From assembly GCF_003946335.1 (NCBI RefSeq), contig NZ_RHNX01000005.1, positions 62,001-126,000 on the forward strand: a stretch of 64,000 bases of DNA, in the 5' to 3' direction. Shown one piece after another: positions 1 to 10,151 of this stretch; the first letter of the stretch is position 1; every line of letters begins with the position of its first letter. This DNA comes from Levilactobacillus fujinensis. Its GTDB lineage: Bacteria; Bacillota; Bacilli; Lactobacillales; Lactobacillaceae. A program made the translations under genes and the position numbers. The notes beneath the pieces are model-generated. The model had not been told where the DNA came from and made no database searches. It was given only the letters and a program-made list of their open reading frames with translations.

Positions 1-1029
1 TTCATTCGGCAGGCCCGGTTGATGAAACGGGAGAAGCGTCTCTTTCCAATCGTGAACACTGCAGAGGAGGAATTGGCTAGTTTTATCGTTCAATTTTATC
101 AGCGAAAGAACACGGTTTTGCCGCGGGAAATTCTAGTACCCAGTAGTATTGACGGGGATGTCATTGAGGAAATTCTGCATGTGCCGGTGCGGACGCCACA
201 ACGTGGGACTAAGCGTGATTTGCTTGAAATGGCTGGGAAAAATTCCCGACTTGTTTTGGAGGAAAAATTCCGACTGCTTGAACTAGATGAAAGCAAGACA
301 ACGGGTGCCATGCAGGAAATTACCGATGCTTTGGGAATTGCGCCCGGACATAAAATCGAAGCTTTTGACCATTCGCACATTCAGGGGGCCGATTTGGTTT
401 CAGCAATGGTAGTCTTCATAGATGGTCAGCCCAATAAGAAGTTATATCGAAAATATAAATTGCGGACAGTCGACCATGCTGACGAAACGGCTAGCACGTT
501 GGAAGTTATTCGGCGCCGGTACACGCGTTTGCTGAAGGAACATGGTCAGATGCCAGATCTCATCTTGATGGATGGTGGGGATATTCAGATGAACGCAGTC
601 AAGGAAGTGCTTGAAGACGAACTGGACCTGCACATTCCGGTTGCTGGGATGGTTAAAAATGATCATCATAAGACGGCTGACTTGTTATTTGGTCCGGATG
701 ATCACCACATTCAATTGGATCCAAAGAGTCAGGGATTTTACCTGGTACAGCGGATTCAAGATGAGGTTCACCGGTTTGCGATTACCTTCCATCGACAAGT
801 TCATTCCAAACATTCGTTGAGTTCACGATTGGACCTGATTCCCGGTGTTGGTCCCAAGACGCGGAATAAACTGTTGCGTAAATTTGGTTCCACTAAGAAA
901 ATCAGTGAGGCTAGTATCGATGATTTACGGGGACTGGGCATTAGCAAAGAGGTCGCTCAGACCGTTCACATTACGTTGTCAGCGGAGACGGCGGAAATCA
1001 AAAGTCCGCGGACCCCATCCCAACTTTGA
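1..1029 (+). CDS. uvrC: UvrABC excinuclease subunit C, C-terminal part (cut by window edge)
   Basis: UvrC makes the two incisions on either side of a bulky DNA lesion handed over by UvrA/UvrB. The frame is open from base 1, so the gene begins upstream; about 340 of the usual 590-600 residues are present. Missing are the GIY-YIG nuclease domain and probably most of the UvrB-binding region. Visible are the RNase H-like endonuclease core (DHSHIQGADLVSAMVVF near local residue 125, ILMDGG near 187) and a C-terminal tandem helix-hairpin-helix (LIPGVGPKTRNKLLRKFGS) that binds DNA. The first internal ATG at 19 is only an in-frame methionine. The stop codon overlaps the -35 box of the obgE promoter. 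Identity is secure. Confidence 0.95.
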   Translation, partial: FIRQARLMKREKRLFPIVNTAEEELASFIVQFYQRKNTVLPREILVPSSIDGDVIEEILHVPVRTPQRGTKRDLLEMAGKNSRLVLEEKFRLLELDESKTTGAMQEITDALGIAPGHKIEAFDHSHIQGADLVSAMVVFIDGQPNKKLYRKYKLRTVDHADETASTLEVIRRRYTRLLKEHGQMPDLILMDGGDIQMNAVKEVLEDELDLHIPVAGMVKNDHHKTADLLFGPDDHHIQLDPKSQGFYLVQRIQDEVHRFAITFHRQVHSKHSLSSRLDLIPGVGPKTRNKLLRKFGSTKKISEASIDDLRGLGISKEVAQTVHITLSAETAEIKSPRTPSQL

Positions 1030-1054
1030 CGTGACACCCATTTGTCGGTATACT
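1026..1054 (+). promoter_or_regulatory. Sigma-A promoter for obgE
   Basis: TTGACG (1026-1031), a 17-base spacer and TATACT (1049-1054) match the vegetative consensus well. The -35 box overlaps the uvrC stop codon, so obgE can be transcribed on its own right after uvrC. Confidence 0.75.
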
Positions 1055-1113
1055 AGCAGGAGTCGAATTGAGAAAGCAGCGCAGGCTGGTTTAGAAAACG
1101 AGGAATAAAAAAT

Positions 1114-2409
1114 ATGTTTGTAGATCAAGTTAAAATTAGCGTTAAGGCTGGTAACGGTGGCGACGGAATGGTTGCTTTCCGGCGTGAAAAATTTGTGCCT
1201 AACGGTGGACCAGCTGGTGGTGACGGTGGTCGCGGTGGAAACATCGTCTTCGCCGTTGATGAAGGTTTGCGGACACTGATGGATTTCCGGTATCAACGGA
1301 AGTTTAAGGCCAAGCACGGTGGCAATGGGGGTATCAAGCAGATGACTGGTCGCGGTGCCGAGGATACGATTATTAACGTACCTCAAGGAACAACGATCAT
1401 TAATGCCGAGACGGAACAGGTCATGGGGGACTTAGTAGCTCCCGACGACTCGGTCATTATCGCACATGGTGGTCGCGGTGGTCGTGGTAACATTCATTTC
1501 GCATCCCCTAAGAATCCCGCACCAGAAATTGCTGAAAATGGGGAACCAGGACAGGAATTTGAAATTCGGTTGGAATTAAAAGTTTTGGCCGATGTTGGCC
1601 TGGTTGGTTTCCCATCCGTTGGGAAGTCAACATTACTCGCCACAGTTACTAGTGCCAAGCCTAAGATTGCGGAATACCATTTCACGACGTTAGTTCCTAA
1701 TCTAGGGATGGTGCGTTTGCCAGATGGTCGTGACTTTGTAATGGCTGATTTGCCTGGACTGATTGAGGGGGCCGCTACCGGTGTTGGATTAGGATTCCAA
1801 TTCTTACGGCACGTTGAACGGACCCGGGTCATTCTCCACTTGATCGATATGAGTGGGTTGGAAGGCCGTGATCCTTACGAAGACTTTGAAAAAATCAATC
1901 AAGAATTGATGACGTACGATCCAGATATCCTCAAACGGCCCCAAATCGTGGTGGCTAATAAGATGGATATGCCAGATTCTGCGGATAATTTAGCCCAATT
2001 CAAGGAAGACTTAAAGCAAGATGAACTTTTGACGCAAACGCCAGAAATTTATGCTGTATCGGCGTTGACACATGCAGGATTGACGCCCTTGCTACAACGG
2101 ACGGCCGACATGCTGGCTGCAACGCCACAGTTTCCAGTTAAGCAGCCAGAAGTGGCCACTAAGGCTGAGTATGACTTTAAGCCAGAGCCTGAATTTACCA
2201 TTACACAGGATGCAAATGGTACTTGGGTTTTAGGTGGCGAGAAGCTCTTGAAGTTGTTTAAGATGACTGATATCAACCATGATGAGAGTCTGTTGCGGTT
2301 TACGCGGCAGATGCGTGGTATGGGAATCGACAATAGTTTACGGGACCATGGTGCCAAGAACGGTGACCTGGTTCAGATCGACGATTTCACCTTTGAATAC
2401 ATGGCTTAG
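1114..2409 (+). CDS. obgE: Obg-family GTPase (CgtA/ObgE)
   Basis: Ribosome-associated GTPase needed for 50S assembly and linked to stress and cell-cycle control. The 431-residue protein shows the full family plan. The glycine-rich Obg fold covers residues 1-158 (many GG repeats). The G domain has the P-loop GFPSVGKS near 164-171, DLPG near 211 and NKMD near 281. A C-terminal OCT domain follows from about 350. Length and order are typical of lactobacilli. The ATG follows a weak purine-rich site (GAGGAATAAAAAAT). It has its own promoter just upstream and no gene follows for 600 bp. Confidence 0.97.
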   Translation: MFVDQVKISVKAGNGGDGMVAFRREKFVPNGGPAGGDGGRGGNIVFAVDEGLRTLMDFRYQRKFKAKHGGNGGIKQMTGRGAEDTIINVPQGTTIINAETEQVMGDLVAPDDSVIIAHGGRGGRGNIHFASPKNPAPEIAENGEPGQEFEIRLELKVLADVGLVGFPSVGKSTLLATVTSAKPKIAEYHFTTLVPNLGMVRLPDGRDFVMADLPGLIEGAATGVGLGFQFLRHVERTRVILHLIDMSGLEGRDPYEDFEKINQELMTYDPDILKRPQIVVANKMDMPDSADNLAQFKEDLKQDELLTQTPEIYAVSALTHAGLTPLLQRTADMLAATPQFPVKQPEVATKAEYDFKPEPEFTITQDANGTWVLGGEKLLKLFKMTDINHDESLLRFTRQMRGMGIDNSLRDHGAKNGDLVQIDDFTFEYMA

Positions 2410-3036
2410 CGTTTAATCTGGCTGTTGGACTGGCTAATAATGGTTGGAACTGCTATAGCTGAGATGGTGAACGTGCCATGACGGGCTGCACTTTAAAGCC
2501 CCAAAAGGCATATATCTTCGGCGACGGCTCATTCTGTAAGCTGACAAAATTGGCAGTTACCAGCACCTTCGTAATCTGGTTTCTTCCAGCTTAGAGTGAC
2601 TGACACTAGAGATCTCGCCTGATCAAACTATGAAGTCGATAGTTGTCATACAGTAGAGTTGTGATGTTTTAAGCACTATCGGATGTTTAAAAACTATCGA
2701 ATTATGCGACGAAAAAAGACGTTTCTAATCTGCCAGTTGGCAAAATGGAAAACGTCTTTTTCTATGTGCCTGAAGAGAATCAAATCGTTCACGTTACTCT
2801 TATGACGGTTGGAGGAGCAAGGCTCACACACGTGTTTCTCGAGACTAGCATGCGTCCAACCCAACCCCTCAAAAGGACACCTAGAGAGATGTGTGCCCCC
2901 CTCAGGTCGTTCCACGATGGTGTCCGGGAAAAGGGCACCAACTGATAACAGCGACGTAACTAGAAGCATCCCTGGCCGCGATTGCTGACCAATCTGCAGT
3001 TGGTATGGCAACATGCAATCGGCCAATTAGAAAGAT
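2410..3036. other. Gene-free spacer between obgE and the lipoprotein locus
   Basis: No convincing gene. It holds a bidirectional terminator at 2712-2762. At 2971-3025 is a long imperfect inverted repeat (GGCCGCGATTGC ... GCAATC-GGCC). The short string AGTTGGTATGGCAACATG at 2998-3015 resembles strings in other spacers of this window (33197-33216 and 45208-45222). Open frames here cross the terminator and have no ribosome binding site. Confidence 0.6.
2712..2762. terminator. Bidirectional intrinsic terminator
   Basis: The arms AAAAAAGACGTTT and AAACGTCTTTTT can serve either obgE on the plus strand or the lipoprotein operon on the minus strand. It lies about 300 bases from both genes. Confidence 0.7.
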
Positions 3037-3783
3037 TTAGAGGTTCAGTTTAAGCCAGGCAGTTGGCTTCACGAGTTGTTTCTGGTTGGCGTAGGCCCCG
3101 GCAAAGGCAATCTTAATACTCTTGAAGCTGGGTTTGGTTTTCTCACTAGCCAGACCGGTGGCAAAGGTCGCGAGCTTGCCGTTAGCCGGAATCGTCTTCC
3201 CAGCACTGGCGTCACTCAGTTGGTTAGAGGCGTTCAGTTGTTGGTTGGCCGATAAACGGATAGCTTTGATGCCATCTGTGGTTAAAGCCTGTTTTCCACG
3301 ATTATAAATGGTAAACTTAACTTGAATTGTGTAGTATGGACTATCGAGATGGGCTAGGTTCAGAGCTTGGGCGGCCATCCGTTTAGCTGCGGCAGTTTCA
3401 GCAGTATTTTTGAGTATCCGTACTGTGGTGATCTTGTAGGTCAGTTTACCACTACGAATTGTGGTTTGTGGATGGGTAACTTGATTTAAGGTGAGCTTGG
3501 TGCCGACCTTGTCATAGGTGTATTGGCCATTACGGGTGAGATTGCCAGACTTCACGTAGCTGGCACTCCTGGTCTGGGCGGTGTCTGGATGATACGTCTG
3601 GGCCTCCTTAGAAGAAGAGGCAGCCGTGACCGCGGCATCTGGGTCGGCTGCTTTATAGTGGCTGGATTGGCTGCTACTGTCTTTAAAACTGGCCGTACTC
3701 TTTTGTGCGTTAGACTGGCAGCCGGTGAGGCCTAAGGTCAGTAGACTCAGTCCCAGAACTAATGAAAATTTAAATAATCGCAT
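3037..3783 (-). CDS. Small secreted lipoprotein of unknown function
   Basis: The start is taken as the ATG at 3783 (MRLFKFSLV), which follows AAAAGGAGTG with a 6-base spacer; a GTG nine bases upstream is less well placed. Residues 1-22 form a lipoprotein signal peptide ending in a lipobox (LTGC), so the product should be anchored to the outer face of the membrane after Lgt and Lsp processing. A Ser/Ala/Thr-rich linker follows to about residue 65. Then comes a mostly beta, DUF-like domain (248 residues in all) that looks like an immunoglobulin-type fold of the kind found in many lactobacillar lipoproteins; that fold is an inference. It is the second gene of a two-gene minus-strand operon. Confidence 0.8.
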   Translation of the reverse strand: MRLFKFSLVLGLSLLTLGLTGCQSNAQKSTASFKDSSSQSSHYKAADPDAAVTAASSSKEAQTYHPDTAQTRSASYVKSGNLTRNGQYTYDKVGTKLTLNQVTHPQTTIRSGKLTYKITTVRILKNTAETAAAKRMAAQALNLAHLDSPYYTIQVKFTIYNRGKQALTTDGIKAIRLSANQQLNASNQLSDASAGKTIPANGKLATFATGLASEKTKPSFKSIKIAFAGAYANQKQLVKPTAWLKLNL

Positions 3784-3797
3784 GAAAAACACTCCTT

Positions 3798-4079
3798 TTA
3801 GCCGAGTAAAATTTTATGAGGAATCAACCGGTAACCGTATAGTCGCAATGGTTCGGTATCACTGGCCATAAATAGATTGGTTTGGGGATCTACTTGTTGG
3901 CAACGTGTGCGGAACTGATCCAACGTGAGGGCGGGGCCATCGGCTGATAATAAGCGTAACTGGTGGCCGGTGGCGACAATTTGTAGGTCCGTAATGGGCA
4001 TTGTCGTGTTGCTCTCCCAGTAGAGTTTTAGTGCGGGATGTAAGTCGATTGTCGAAAGATTAAAATCAATGAGTCGCAT
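3798..4079 (-). CDS. Conserved-looking hypothetical protein, 93 residues
   Basis: I do not recognise this gene. The ATG follows a strong site (AGGGAGG, then 7 bases), and its stop lies 14 bases before the lipoprotein start, inside the same transcript. The product is soluble with no signal peptide or membrane segment. It mixes short beta-like stretches (LQIVATGHQLRLLSADG) with an acidic middle. Close coupling suggests the two genes are expressed together, but no function can be given. Confidence 0.7.
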   Translation of the reverse strand: MRLIDFNLSTIDLHPALKLYWESNTTMPITDLQIVATGHQLRLLSADGPALTLDQFRTRCQQVDPQTNLFMASDTEPLRLYGYRLIPHKILLG

Positions 4080-4174
4080 GCCGGAACCTCCCTAGTCAAG
4101 TAGTCACCTCGATTATACCGAACTTTGTCGGGGAACCCTAACAATATTCATGCGTAAGTTGGCTAAGATGCTAG

Positions 4175-4203
4175 TTGCGGTTTGCATGAAAATCCCCTAA
4201 AAT
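4175..4203 (+). promoter_or_regulatory. Probable promoter for rnz-recJ-apt
   Basis: TTGCGG (4175-4180), 17 bases, TAAAAT (4198-4203), 40 bases before the rnz start. The -35 box is weak. Confidence 0.5.
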
Positions 4204-4242
4204 AGTGGACGGACTCTAATTATAGAATAGGAACGAAAAAAT

Positions 4243-5193
4243 ATGGAAATTGAATTTTTAGGAACGGGCGCCGGTTCGCCAGGAAAGTTTCGCAATGTGA
4301 CCAGTACGGCTTTACGTCTACTAGATGAACGTAACTCAGTCTGGTTATTCGATGTTGGTGAGGCCACGCAGCACCAAATTTTACGGACGACATTAAAACC
4401 CCGTAAGATCGACAAAATCTTCATTACACATTTGCATGGTGACCATATTTTTGGCTTGCCTGGTTTATTGAGTAGCCGGTCATTTCAAGGGGGCAATGCT
4501 CCCCTGACTATTTACGGACCTAAGGGAATTCGGGACTTCGTTGAAGTGAGCCTGCGCGTCTCTGAGACCAAGTTATCCTATAAGATCCATTACCAAGAGA
4601 TTACGAATGACGGCCTAATCTTTGAAGACCCTAAGTTTCGAGTCTACGCCCAGCACCTGGACCACCGAATCGAGTGCTTTGGTTATCGAATCGTGGAAAA
4701 GGATCATCCTGGTGAGTTGCAGGTTGAAAAATTGCGAGCAGCCCAGATTCCATCGGGTCCAGTTTACGGGCAGTTGAAGGCTGGTCAGACAGTGACCTTA
4801 CCGGACGGTCGAGTCGTTAATGGTCAGGACTTTTTGGGTCCGGCACAAAAAGGACGTGTGGTCGCTATCTTAGGTGACACTCGGCAAACGCAGAATGCGT
4901 CTCGGCTGACGCAAGATGCCGACGTCTTGGTTCATGAAAGTACGTTTGCTAAGGGGGAAAGCAAGTTGGCCCGTTCTTACTACCATTCAACTAATATTCA
5001 AGCAGCCGAGCTGGCGAAGCGTACGCACGTTAAGATGCTGCTACTGAACCATATTTCGGCGCGGTATACGGGGAAAATGGCCGTTGAACTGCAGCAGCAG
5101 GCACGCGAAGTTTTCAAGAATACACGCGTTGTGAAGGATTTTGACTTAGTGACGATTCCGTTTCAAAAAATGATTCCAGAGGATGCGAAGTAA
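4243..5193 (+). CDS. rnz: Ribonuclease Z (tRNA 3' processing endonuclease)
   Basis: Metallo-beta-lactamase-fold endonuclease that cuts tRNA precursors lacking an encoded CCA just after the discriminator base. The 316-residue length is normal. The zinc motif HLHGDH lies at residues 63-68 with DHIFGLPG following. Further metal ligands are visible in the [11 protein letters not shown] region (near 142), LGDTRQ (near 211) and LLNHIS (near 268). The start [11 protein letters not shown] is the canonical family N-terminus. It leads a run with a LapA-domain gene, recJ and apt. The tRNA-Ser at 13.8 kb has no encoded CCA, so it is the type of substrate this enzyme handles. Confidence 0.96.
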   Translation: MEIEFLGTGAGSPGKFRNVTSTALRLLDERNSVWLFDVGEATQHQILRTTLKPRKIDKIFITHLHGDHIFGLPGLLSSRSFQGGNAPLTIYGPKGIRDFVEVSLRVSETKLSYKIHYQEITNDGLIFEDPKFRVYAQHLDHRIECFGYRIVEKDHPGELQVEKLRAAQIPSGPVYGQLKAGQTVTLPDGRVVNGQDFLGPAQKGRVVAILGDTRQTQNASRLTQDADVLVHESTFAKGESKLARSYYHSTNIQAAELAKRTHVKMLLLNHISARYTGKMAVELQQQAREVFKNTRVVKDFDLVTIPFQKMIPEDAK

Positions 5194-5194
5194 C

Positions 5195-5584
5195 ATGAAA
5201 AATCAATGGCGAATTGTGATTACCTTGTTGTTAGTCATCGTGGTGGCCGTTTTTGCCATCTTAAATGTGGAGAGTGTGCCAGTCTCATTTGGCTTTACGA
5301 CGGTGCGCTGGCCGTTGATTTTATTGTTATTAGTCTCCATCCTGATTGGGGCCGTTCTCATGATCTTATTTTCAACGATTACGACTTTTCGGCACAATCA
5401 GGCCTATAAGGAACTGGAAAGAACCAGTGATGAGCAGTTACAGAAACGCAACGCGGAAATTGACCGGCTGACAAAACGTTTACAGAATTCGAATTCAAAG
5501 CAACAGGGCGGCCAACAGGCAAAGCGGATTCAGGAGCTGGAGGCCCAGGTTGCCGATCTCCAGAGTAAATTAACAGCTAAATAG
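5195..5584 (+). CDS. LapA-domain (DUF1049) membrane protein
   Basis: The start is set at ATG 5195 (MKNQWRIV), one base after the rnz stop. An in-frame ATG at 5183 would sit directly on the GAGG and overlap rnz. Two hydrophobic helices span about residues 5-26 and 35-60, with the V.FGF motif typical of the LapA/DUF1049 family between them. A charged, Gln-rich coiled-coil tail (about 70-129) should face the cytoplasm. In proteobacteria LapA works in LPS assembly; in Firmicutes its role is not known. It is probably translationally coupled to rnz. Confidence 0.8.
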   Translation: MKNQWRIVITLLLVIVVAVFAILNVESVPVSFGFTTVRWPLILLLLVSILIGAVLMILFSTITTFRHNQAYKELERTSDEQLQKRNAEIDRLTKRLQNSNSKQQGGQQAKRIQELEAQVADLQSKLTAK

Positions 5585-5646
5585 GATGTAGAACTAGGAG
5601 AGTGGCACATGACGTACCGCTCTTCAATCATTTTAGAGAGGATGGT

Positions 5647-7971
5647 TTGCTGGTGATTGCTGCACAATATCAATGGAACATTAAAAACGTTGACCAGCCG
5701 TCAGCTGAAGCTCAGCAGGTAGCTCACACGACGGGAATTTCACCAATTGTTGCCCAGATTCTGTGGAACCGAGGCGTTCGCACTGAAGAGGCCGTGACCG
5801 CCTTTTTGAATCCCGGTCCGGAGCAGTTGCATGACCCCAGTCTGTTACATGATATGGACAAAGGGGTGGCACGAATCGAAGAAGCTATCGGTGCCGACCA
5901 GCAGATAACAATTTACGGAGACTACGATGCCGATGGTGTGACCAGCACGTCTATTTTGTACGAAACGCTGAACGAAATGGGAGCGAAGGTCAACTATTAC
6001 ATTCCTAACCGGTTTAGTGATGGGTACGGACCAAATGTTACTGCTTTTCAGAAGCTGATTGCGGCCGGCACCCAATTATTTGTGACCGTAGATAATGGGG
6101 TATCGGGGAATGAGGCCATTACAGCAGCTAATGCGGCTGGTGTGGACGTGGTTGTCACGGATCACCATGAATTACCGCAAGAATTGCCCGCTGCGTACGC
6201 TATTATCCATCCAAGATACCCAGGAGCCGAATATCCTTTCGGGGGTTTATCAGGCGCTGGAGTGGCGTTTAAGGTCGCTCAAGCCTTGCGTGAAGAGATT
6301 CCGCAAGATGTTTTAGACTTAGCTGCCATTGGAACAGTTGCTGATCTGGTGCCACTGGTGGATGAGAACCGAGTATTGGTTTACTTTGGCTTACAACTGT
6401 TGAAGCAAGACGAACGGCCCGGACTGCGTTCACTGATGGCGGGTGCCGGAATTAAACCCGGCGAACTGACGGAGCAATCGATTGGTTTCGGTATTGCACC
6501 GCGGCTTAATGCACTGGGTCGACTAGACGATGCTAGTCCAGCTGTTGAGTTATTGACGACTGTTGATGACAGCCGGGCAACCGAATTGGCGCAACAAACG
6601 GAACAAAAAAATCGTCAACGACAAGAGCTGGTCCAGCAGATCAGTACGGCGGCATTGACCCAAGCAATGGACGACCAACACAAGGATCGGCCAACTCTAA
6701 TTATTAGTGGCCGGAATTGGCACGAAGGCGTCTTGGGCATCGTTGCCAGCAAGGTCGTGGAAGCGACTGGTAAACCAACCTTGGTAATGAACATAGATGG
6801 GGATGGCCGGGCTAAGGGATCCGGTCGAAGTGTCGATGCGTTTAATCTATTTACTGCTTTAGATGGTCATAGAGACCTAATGACGGCTTTTGGGGGCCAT
6901 CACATGGCCGTTGGTTTAACAGCGCCAGCAGACCAATTAGACGTCTTAGCGACAGCTATGGACCAAGAAGCAATTGCTCAGAAATTGACAGAGAGTGGTC
7001 CCAATGAGTTGCCGGTAGCGGCTTCTTTGAAAGTGGGTGCCATGACGACAAAACTTTATCAGGAGTTGGTCAAGTTAGCACCGTTTGGGACGGACAACGT
7101 GCAACCGCTGTTTGCGTTTGAAACGGCCACGATGGCTCAGGTGAAGACGATTGGGCAGGACCATAGCCATTTGAAATTTCAACTCCAAGAGGATGGTCAT
7201 AGCTTAAATGCCATTCAGTTTGGTGCGGGAAAGTTTGCGTCCCAGCTAACAGCGGCACCGAATCAAGTAGCCGTGTTGGGAGCCATCGAAGATAACGTTT
7301 GGCAGGGTCGGCATTCCCTGCAATTGATGGTTAAAGATCTGCGTTTGGTGGAAGAGCCAGTCACAGATGCCAGAACAGTACAATTACATCAAGCGATGTT
7401 TAGCCAACCTGGAACGTACGTCTTTTTCCATCAAAAAATTTATCAACAGTTAGTTCAGCAATTACCCGTAACGGCAACGGCACTAGTTTATGATGGTGCG
7501 GCGTTACCCCCACTGCACGCGGAAACGCCACTGTTTATTGTGGATTGCCCGGATACGACCGGAGATCTGACCGCCGTTTTACAGCAATTACAACCGCAGA
7601 AAGTGACGGCCTATCTCTATAAGAAAGAAAGTCTTTCGCAATTAGGGATGCCAACTCGCGCGCAATATGCTAAACTGTTTAAGTTCGTTGCTACACATCA
7701 ACAAGTCGATGTGGGACACCAGCTGACGCAACTCGCAACCTTTTTGCAAATTCCACGAACGCAATTAGTGTTCATGATTCAGGTTTTCTTCGAGTGTGGT
7801 TTTATCACAATCGCGCGTGGGGTGATGAACGGTGTGGCGCACCCGGAGCGTAAGGAACTTTCTACAGCACCGAGTTACCAACTACGACAACAGCAGATGC
7901 AGACGGAACAGGACCTCTTGTTCTGTTCGTCCGCAGAGTTGATTCAGCGTCTGCATGCCCCATTGAACTAA
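5647..7971 (+). CDS. recJ: Single-stranded-DNA-specific 5'-3' exonuclease RecJ
   Basis: RecJ degrades single-stranded DNA from 5' ends in recombination and mismatch or base-excision repair. With this start the DHH-family motifs lie at DYDADG (near 93-98) and DHHE (near 171-174). The DHHA1 domain ([10 protein letters not shown]...GGHHMAVGL) spans about 380-425. An OB-like domain and the extra C-terminal domain seen in lactobacillar RecJ follow (775 residues). I prefer TTG 5647, which sits 5 bases after AGAGAGG and gives an N-terminus [10 protein letters not shown] like relatives. A GTG at 5602 would add 15 residues but has only one base between AGGAG and the start. Upstream is the LapA gene; apt follows 22 bases later. 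Confidence 0.93.
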   Translation: MLVIAAQYQWNIKNVDQPSAEAQQVAHTTGISPIVAQILWNRGVRTEEAVTAFLNPGPEQLHDPSLLHDMDKGVARIEEAIGADQQITIYGDYDADGVTSTSILYETLNEMGAKVNYYIPNRFSDGYGPNVTAFQKLIAAGTQLFVTVDNGVSGNEAITAANAAGVDVVVTDHHELPQELPAAYAIIHPRYPGAEYPFGGLSGAGVAFKVAQALREEIPQDVLDLAAIGTVADLVPLVDENRVLVYFGLQLLKQDERPGLRSLMAGAGIKPGELTEQSIGFGIAPRLNALGRLDDASPAVELLTTVDDSRATELAQQTEQKNRQRQELVQQISTAALTQAMDDQHKDRPTLIISGRNWHEGVLGIVASKVVEATGKPTLVMNIDGDGRAKGSGRSVDAFNLFTALDGHRDLMTAFGGHHMAVGLTAPADQLDVLATAMDQEAIAQKLTESGPNELPVAASLKVGAMTTKLYQELVKLAPFGTDNVQPLFAFETATMAQVKTIGQDHSHLKFQLQEDGHSLNAIQFGAGKFASQLTAAPNQVAVLGAIEDNVWQGRHSLQLMVKDLRLVEEPVTDARTVQLHQAMFSQPGTYVFFHQKIYQQLVQQLPVTATALVYDGAALPPLHAETPLFIVDCPDTTGDLTAVLQQLQPQKVTAYLYKKESLSQLGMPTRAQYAKLFKFVATHQQVDVGHQLTQLATFLQIPRTQLVFMIQVFFECGFITIARGVMNGVAHPERKELSTAPSYQLRQQQMQTEQDLLFCSSAELIQRLHAPLN

Positions 7972-7993
7972 TATAAAGGAGCTACTTAAACTT

Positions 7994-8512
7994 ATGGCAA
8001 CTGATTTTACGAAATACATTGCAAGCGTCCCGGACTACCCCGAAAAGGGAATCATGTTCAGAGATATCTCTCCATTAATGGCTGATGGCCAAGCCTTTCA
8101 TGATGCGACTGACGAAATCGTCACGTATGCGAAGGGAAAGGGCGTTGAAATGGTTGTTGGTCCGGAAGCTCGGGGCTTCATCGTTGGCTGTCCGGTTGCT
8201 TATGATATGGGAATTGGGTTTGCGCCAGCCCGGAAGCAAGGGAAGCTCCCTCGCGAAACAGTCAAGGCGACCTACGACTTGGAGTACGGAACTTCTGCAC
8301 TTTACATGCACAAGGATGCCATCAAGCCGGGCCAAAAGGTCTTGGTGACAGATGACCTACTCGCAACGGGGGGAACCATTGGTGCCACGATTCAGTTAGT
8401 TGAAGACTTGGGTGGTATCGTTGTTGGAACGGCCTTCTTAATTGAACTAAGTGATTTACATGGTCGCGACAAGCTGAAGGGTTACGACATCTTTAGTTTG
8501 ATGAAATATTAA
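7994..8512 (+). CDS. apt: Adenine phosphoribosyltransferase
   Basis: Purine salvage enzyme that joins adenine to PRPP, giving AMP and pyrophosphate in the cytosol. At 172 residues it is the usual length. The family N-terminus ([22 protein letters not shown]) and the PRPP-binding loop [13 protein letters not shown] (about 116-128) are both present, as is the substrate-loop region [13 protein letters not shown] (about 58-70). It closes the rnz-recJ-apt run and is followed at once by a strong terminator. The recJ-apt order is common in lactobacilli. Confidence 0.97.
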   Translation: MATDFTKYIASVPDYPEKGIMFRDISPLMADGQAFHDATDEIVTYAKGKGVEMVVGPEARGFIVGCPVAYDMGIGFAPARKQGKLPRETVKATYDLEYGTSALYMHKDAIKPGQKVLVTDDLLATGGTIGATIQLVEDLGGIVVGTAFLIELSDLHGRDKLKGYDIFSLMKY

Positions 8513-8513
8513 A

Positions 8514-8569
8514 AAAAAGCGATTGTCTCTTTTGTCCGGTAAACGGCCAGGGGAGACAATCGCTTTTTT
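8514..8569 (+). terminator. Intrinsic terminator after apt
   Basis: The stem AAAGCGATTGTCTC / GAGACAATCGCTTT is followed by a T tract. It starts a few bases after the apt stop codon. Confidence 0.9.
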
Positions 8570-8717
8570 GATTTGCGTGACAACTTAAGATTATGAGAAA
8601 ATTCTGGTCGTTGTGGGGATCTTCAGCTTAGGACATGGATTTTCCGTGCAAATTTAGGCTGGTAGGCGAACGACAGGTTTCTATTTGCTTGAAGATCAAG
8701 AAACAACATGTATTTAT

Positions 8718-10139
8718 TTAGAGTTTTTTCTGCCGTTCTAGATTTTTAAAGTATTGATAGGCCTGATTGATAATATCGGCAGGCGACTGATGATAGACTA
8801 ACCGAATGTCGGGGCGTGAATTAATCTCACCTTTGGTCAACGTTTTCAGTACGGCGTGGGACAGACCTTCACTCATGAGAAAGGTAAGGTCTGTCTGTTG
8901 GCCAATTGCTTGTTGAGTGATCCAGGAGATACTTTTTTCGTGATTGTTCACGATGGTCGGTGAGGCGCCAAATGAGTGAAAGGCTTGATTTAGTGTCTGC
9001 GTTTGTTGCCAGGTTACAATCAGAATCCGTTTACCGTTCAAGATAGCCTTGCCATCGACTGGTAACCAGCTTGTGAAGTGCATGGGATGGGCTCGCTGGG
9101 TATGTTGGTGTAGCCGTCGAAGTTTGTCACGGGTCAGGTCGTGGGGCGTTACTTCACGATACATCTGGGTGAGCAACACCCCCTTATTTCCTGTCAGAAT
9201 GCCGGCGTAAATGACATCCAAACGTGGCTCTGAACCGTAATCCAAGTCGTAATTAGAGAAAATTTGATCGTCGATCGTCTTGAAGGCGACGTGGGTATTA
9301 ACTTTGATGAAATAGCCATAGGTTTGGTTTTCTTGCCGAATGACTAATTCGTTGAGCCGGAGTTGACGGTAACGTTTGGCAAAATCGGGGAGCCAACGAA
9401 TTTGTTGAAAATCCTTGGCGTTCAGTAGGGCGTCTAAGTGGTATTTTAGATTTTGTGGCGATTCATTGCGAAGAAAATCAATTTGACGGTTTAACTCACG
9501 GATTGTTTCTCGACTAGCAGTGAGATCTTGATTAAGTGAGGCAACCTTATTTTTAAGCACATGCTGGTGTTTTTCGGCGGCGTTCGCACGGGCCTTTTCG
9601 GCCGGAAGCTGGGCGAGTTTTTTGCGTTGTTTATGAGACAATGGCTGGAGATGTGGTTGTTGTCGAAGTTGCTGAATGGTTTGGAGACGGGTCTCGGCCG
9701 TATGTAACAGGTTTCCAGCTTGAATGAGGTAGGTTTGGACGTAGTTGAGCTGTCGCTGACTGGTAGCGGCAGCGATTTGAAGCCTTTGGTTCTGTTGCGT
9801 GATGTCAGTATTTTCCTGAGAGAGTGCTTGATTTTGCTGGGTTAGCCTCCGATTAGCTTTTTTTAGTTGTTGTTGCGATTGCTGAGTGGTCCGTAATTTT
9901 TCTCGGAGTGCAAGTGCTCGATTATTGGCCTGCTCCTTCTGCAATTGGTGGCGTAGGTGACGAACTTCGGATTTTAACGCAACAGTGGCGTCAGATTGGT
10001 CTTCAGGCTGAATTTGAATAGTAGGTTGAAACTGCTGTTCACGTTGTTGGTAGCGTTCTAGGAGGTCTAATTTAACGGCATGAGCCCGCTGCTTATCCTG
10101 CTGGGATTGTTTTTTAAAATTAAATTGTTGGTTAACCAT
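8718..10139 (-). CDS. Long coiled-coil protein with possible DUF2325-like C-terminus
   Basis: The start is taken as ATG 10139 (MVNQQFNF), which follows AGGTGGTGATC; a GTG 12 bases upstream overlaps that site. Residues about 1-230 are extremely rich in Gln, Arg and Leu with heptad spacing, which predicts a long coiled coil. A globular middle (about 235-365) contains YGYFIKVNTHVAFKTIDDQIFSNYDLDYGSEPRLDVI. The last 105 residues read as an alternating alpha/beta unit (KRILIVTWQQTQTLNQAF...DLTFLMSEGLSHAVLKTL) reminiscent of DUF2325 proteins; that link is a guess from pattern. No signal peptide or membrane helix is seen. It stands alone on its strand, with 500 bp of gene-free DNA upstream. Function unknown. 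Confidence 0.75.
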   Translation of the reverse strand: MVNQQFNFKKQSQQDKQRAHAVKLDLLERYQQREQQFQPTIQIQPEDQSDATVALKSEVRHLRHQLQKEQANNRALALREKLRTTQQSQQQLKKANRRLTQQNQALSQENTDITQQNQRLQIAAATSQRQLNYVQTYLIQAGNLLHTAETRLQTIQQLRQQPHLQPLSHKQRKKLAQLPAEKARANAAEKHQHVLKNKVASLNQDLTASRETIRELNRQIDFLRNESPQNLKYHLDALLNAKDFQQIRWLPDFAKRYRQLRLNELVIRQENQTYGYFIKVNTHVAFKTIDDQIFSNYDLDYGSEPRLDVIYAGILTGNKGVLLTQMYREVTPHDLTRDKLRRLHQHTQRAHPMHFTSWLPVDGKAILNGKRILIVTWQQTQTLNQAFHSFGASPTIVNNHEKSISWITQQAIGQQTDLTFLMSEGLSHAVLKTLTKGEINSRPDIRLVYHQSPADIINQAYQYFKNLERQKKL

Positions 10140-10151
10140 TATGATCACCAC

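Noticed and set aside
979-1386. Long antisense ORFs such as this one and those under polC, dnaK and infB
   Set aside because: Shadow frames of strongly coding genes, without ribosome binding sites or recognisable proteins.
2694-3026. 110-codon minus-strand ORF after obgE
   Set aside because: It runs through a terminator and an inverted repeat and has no ribosome binding site.
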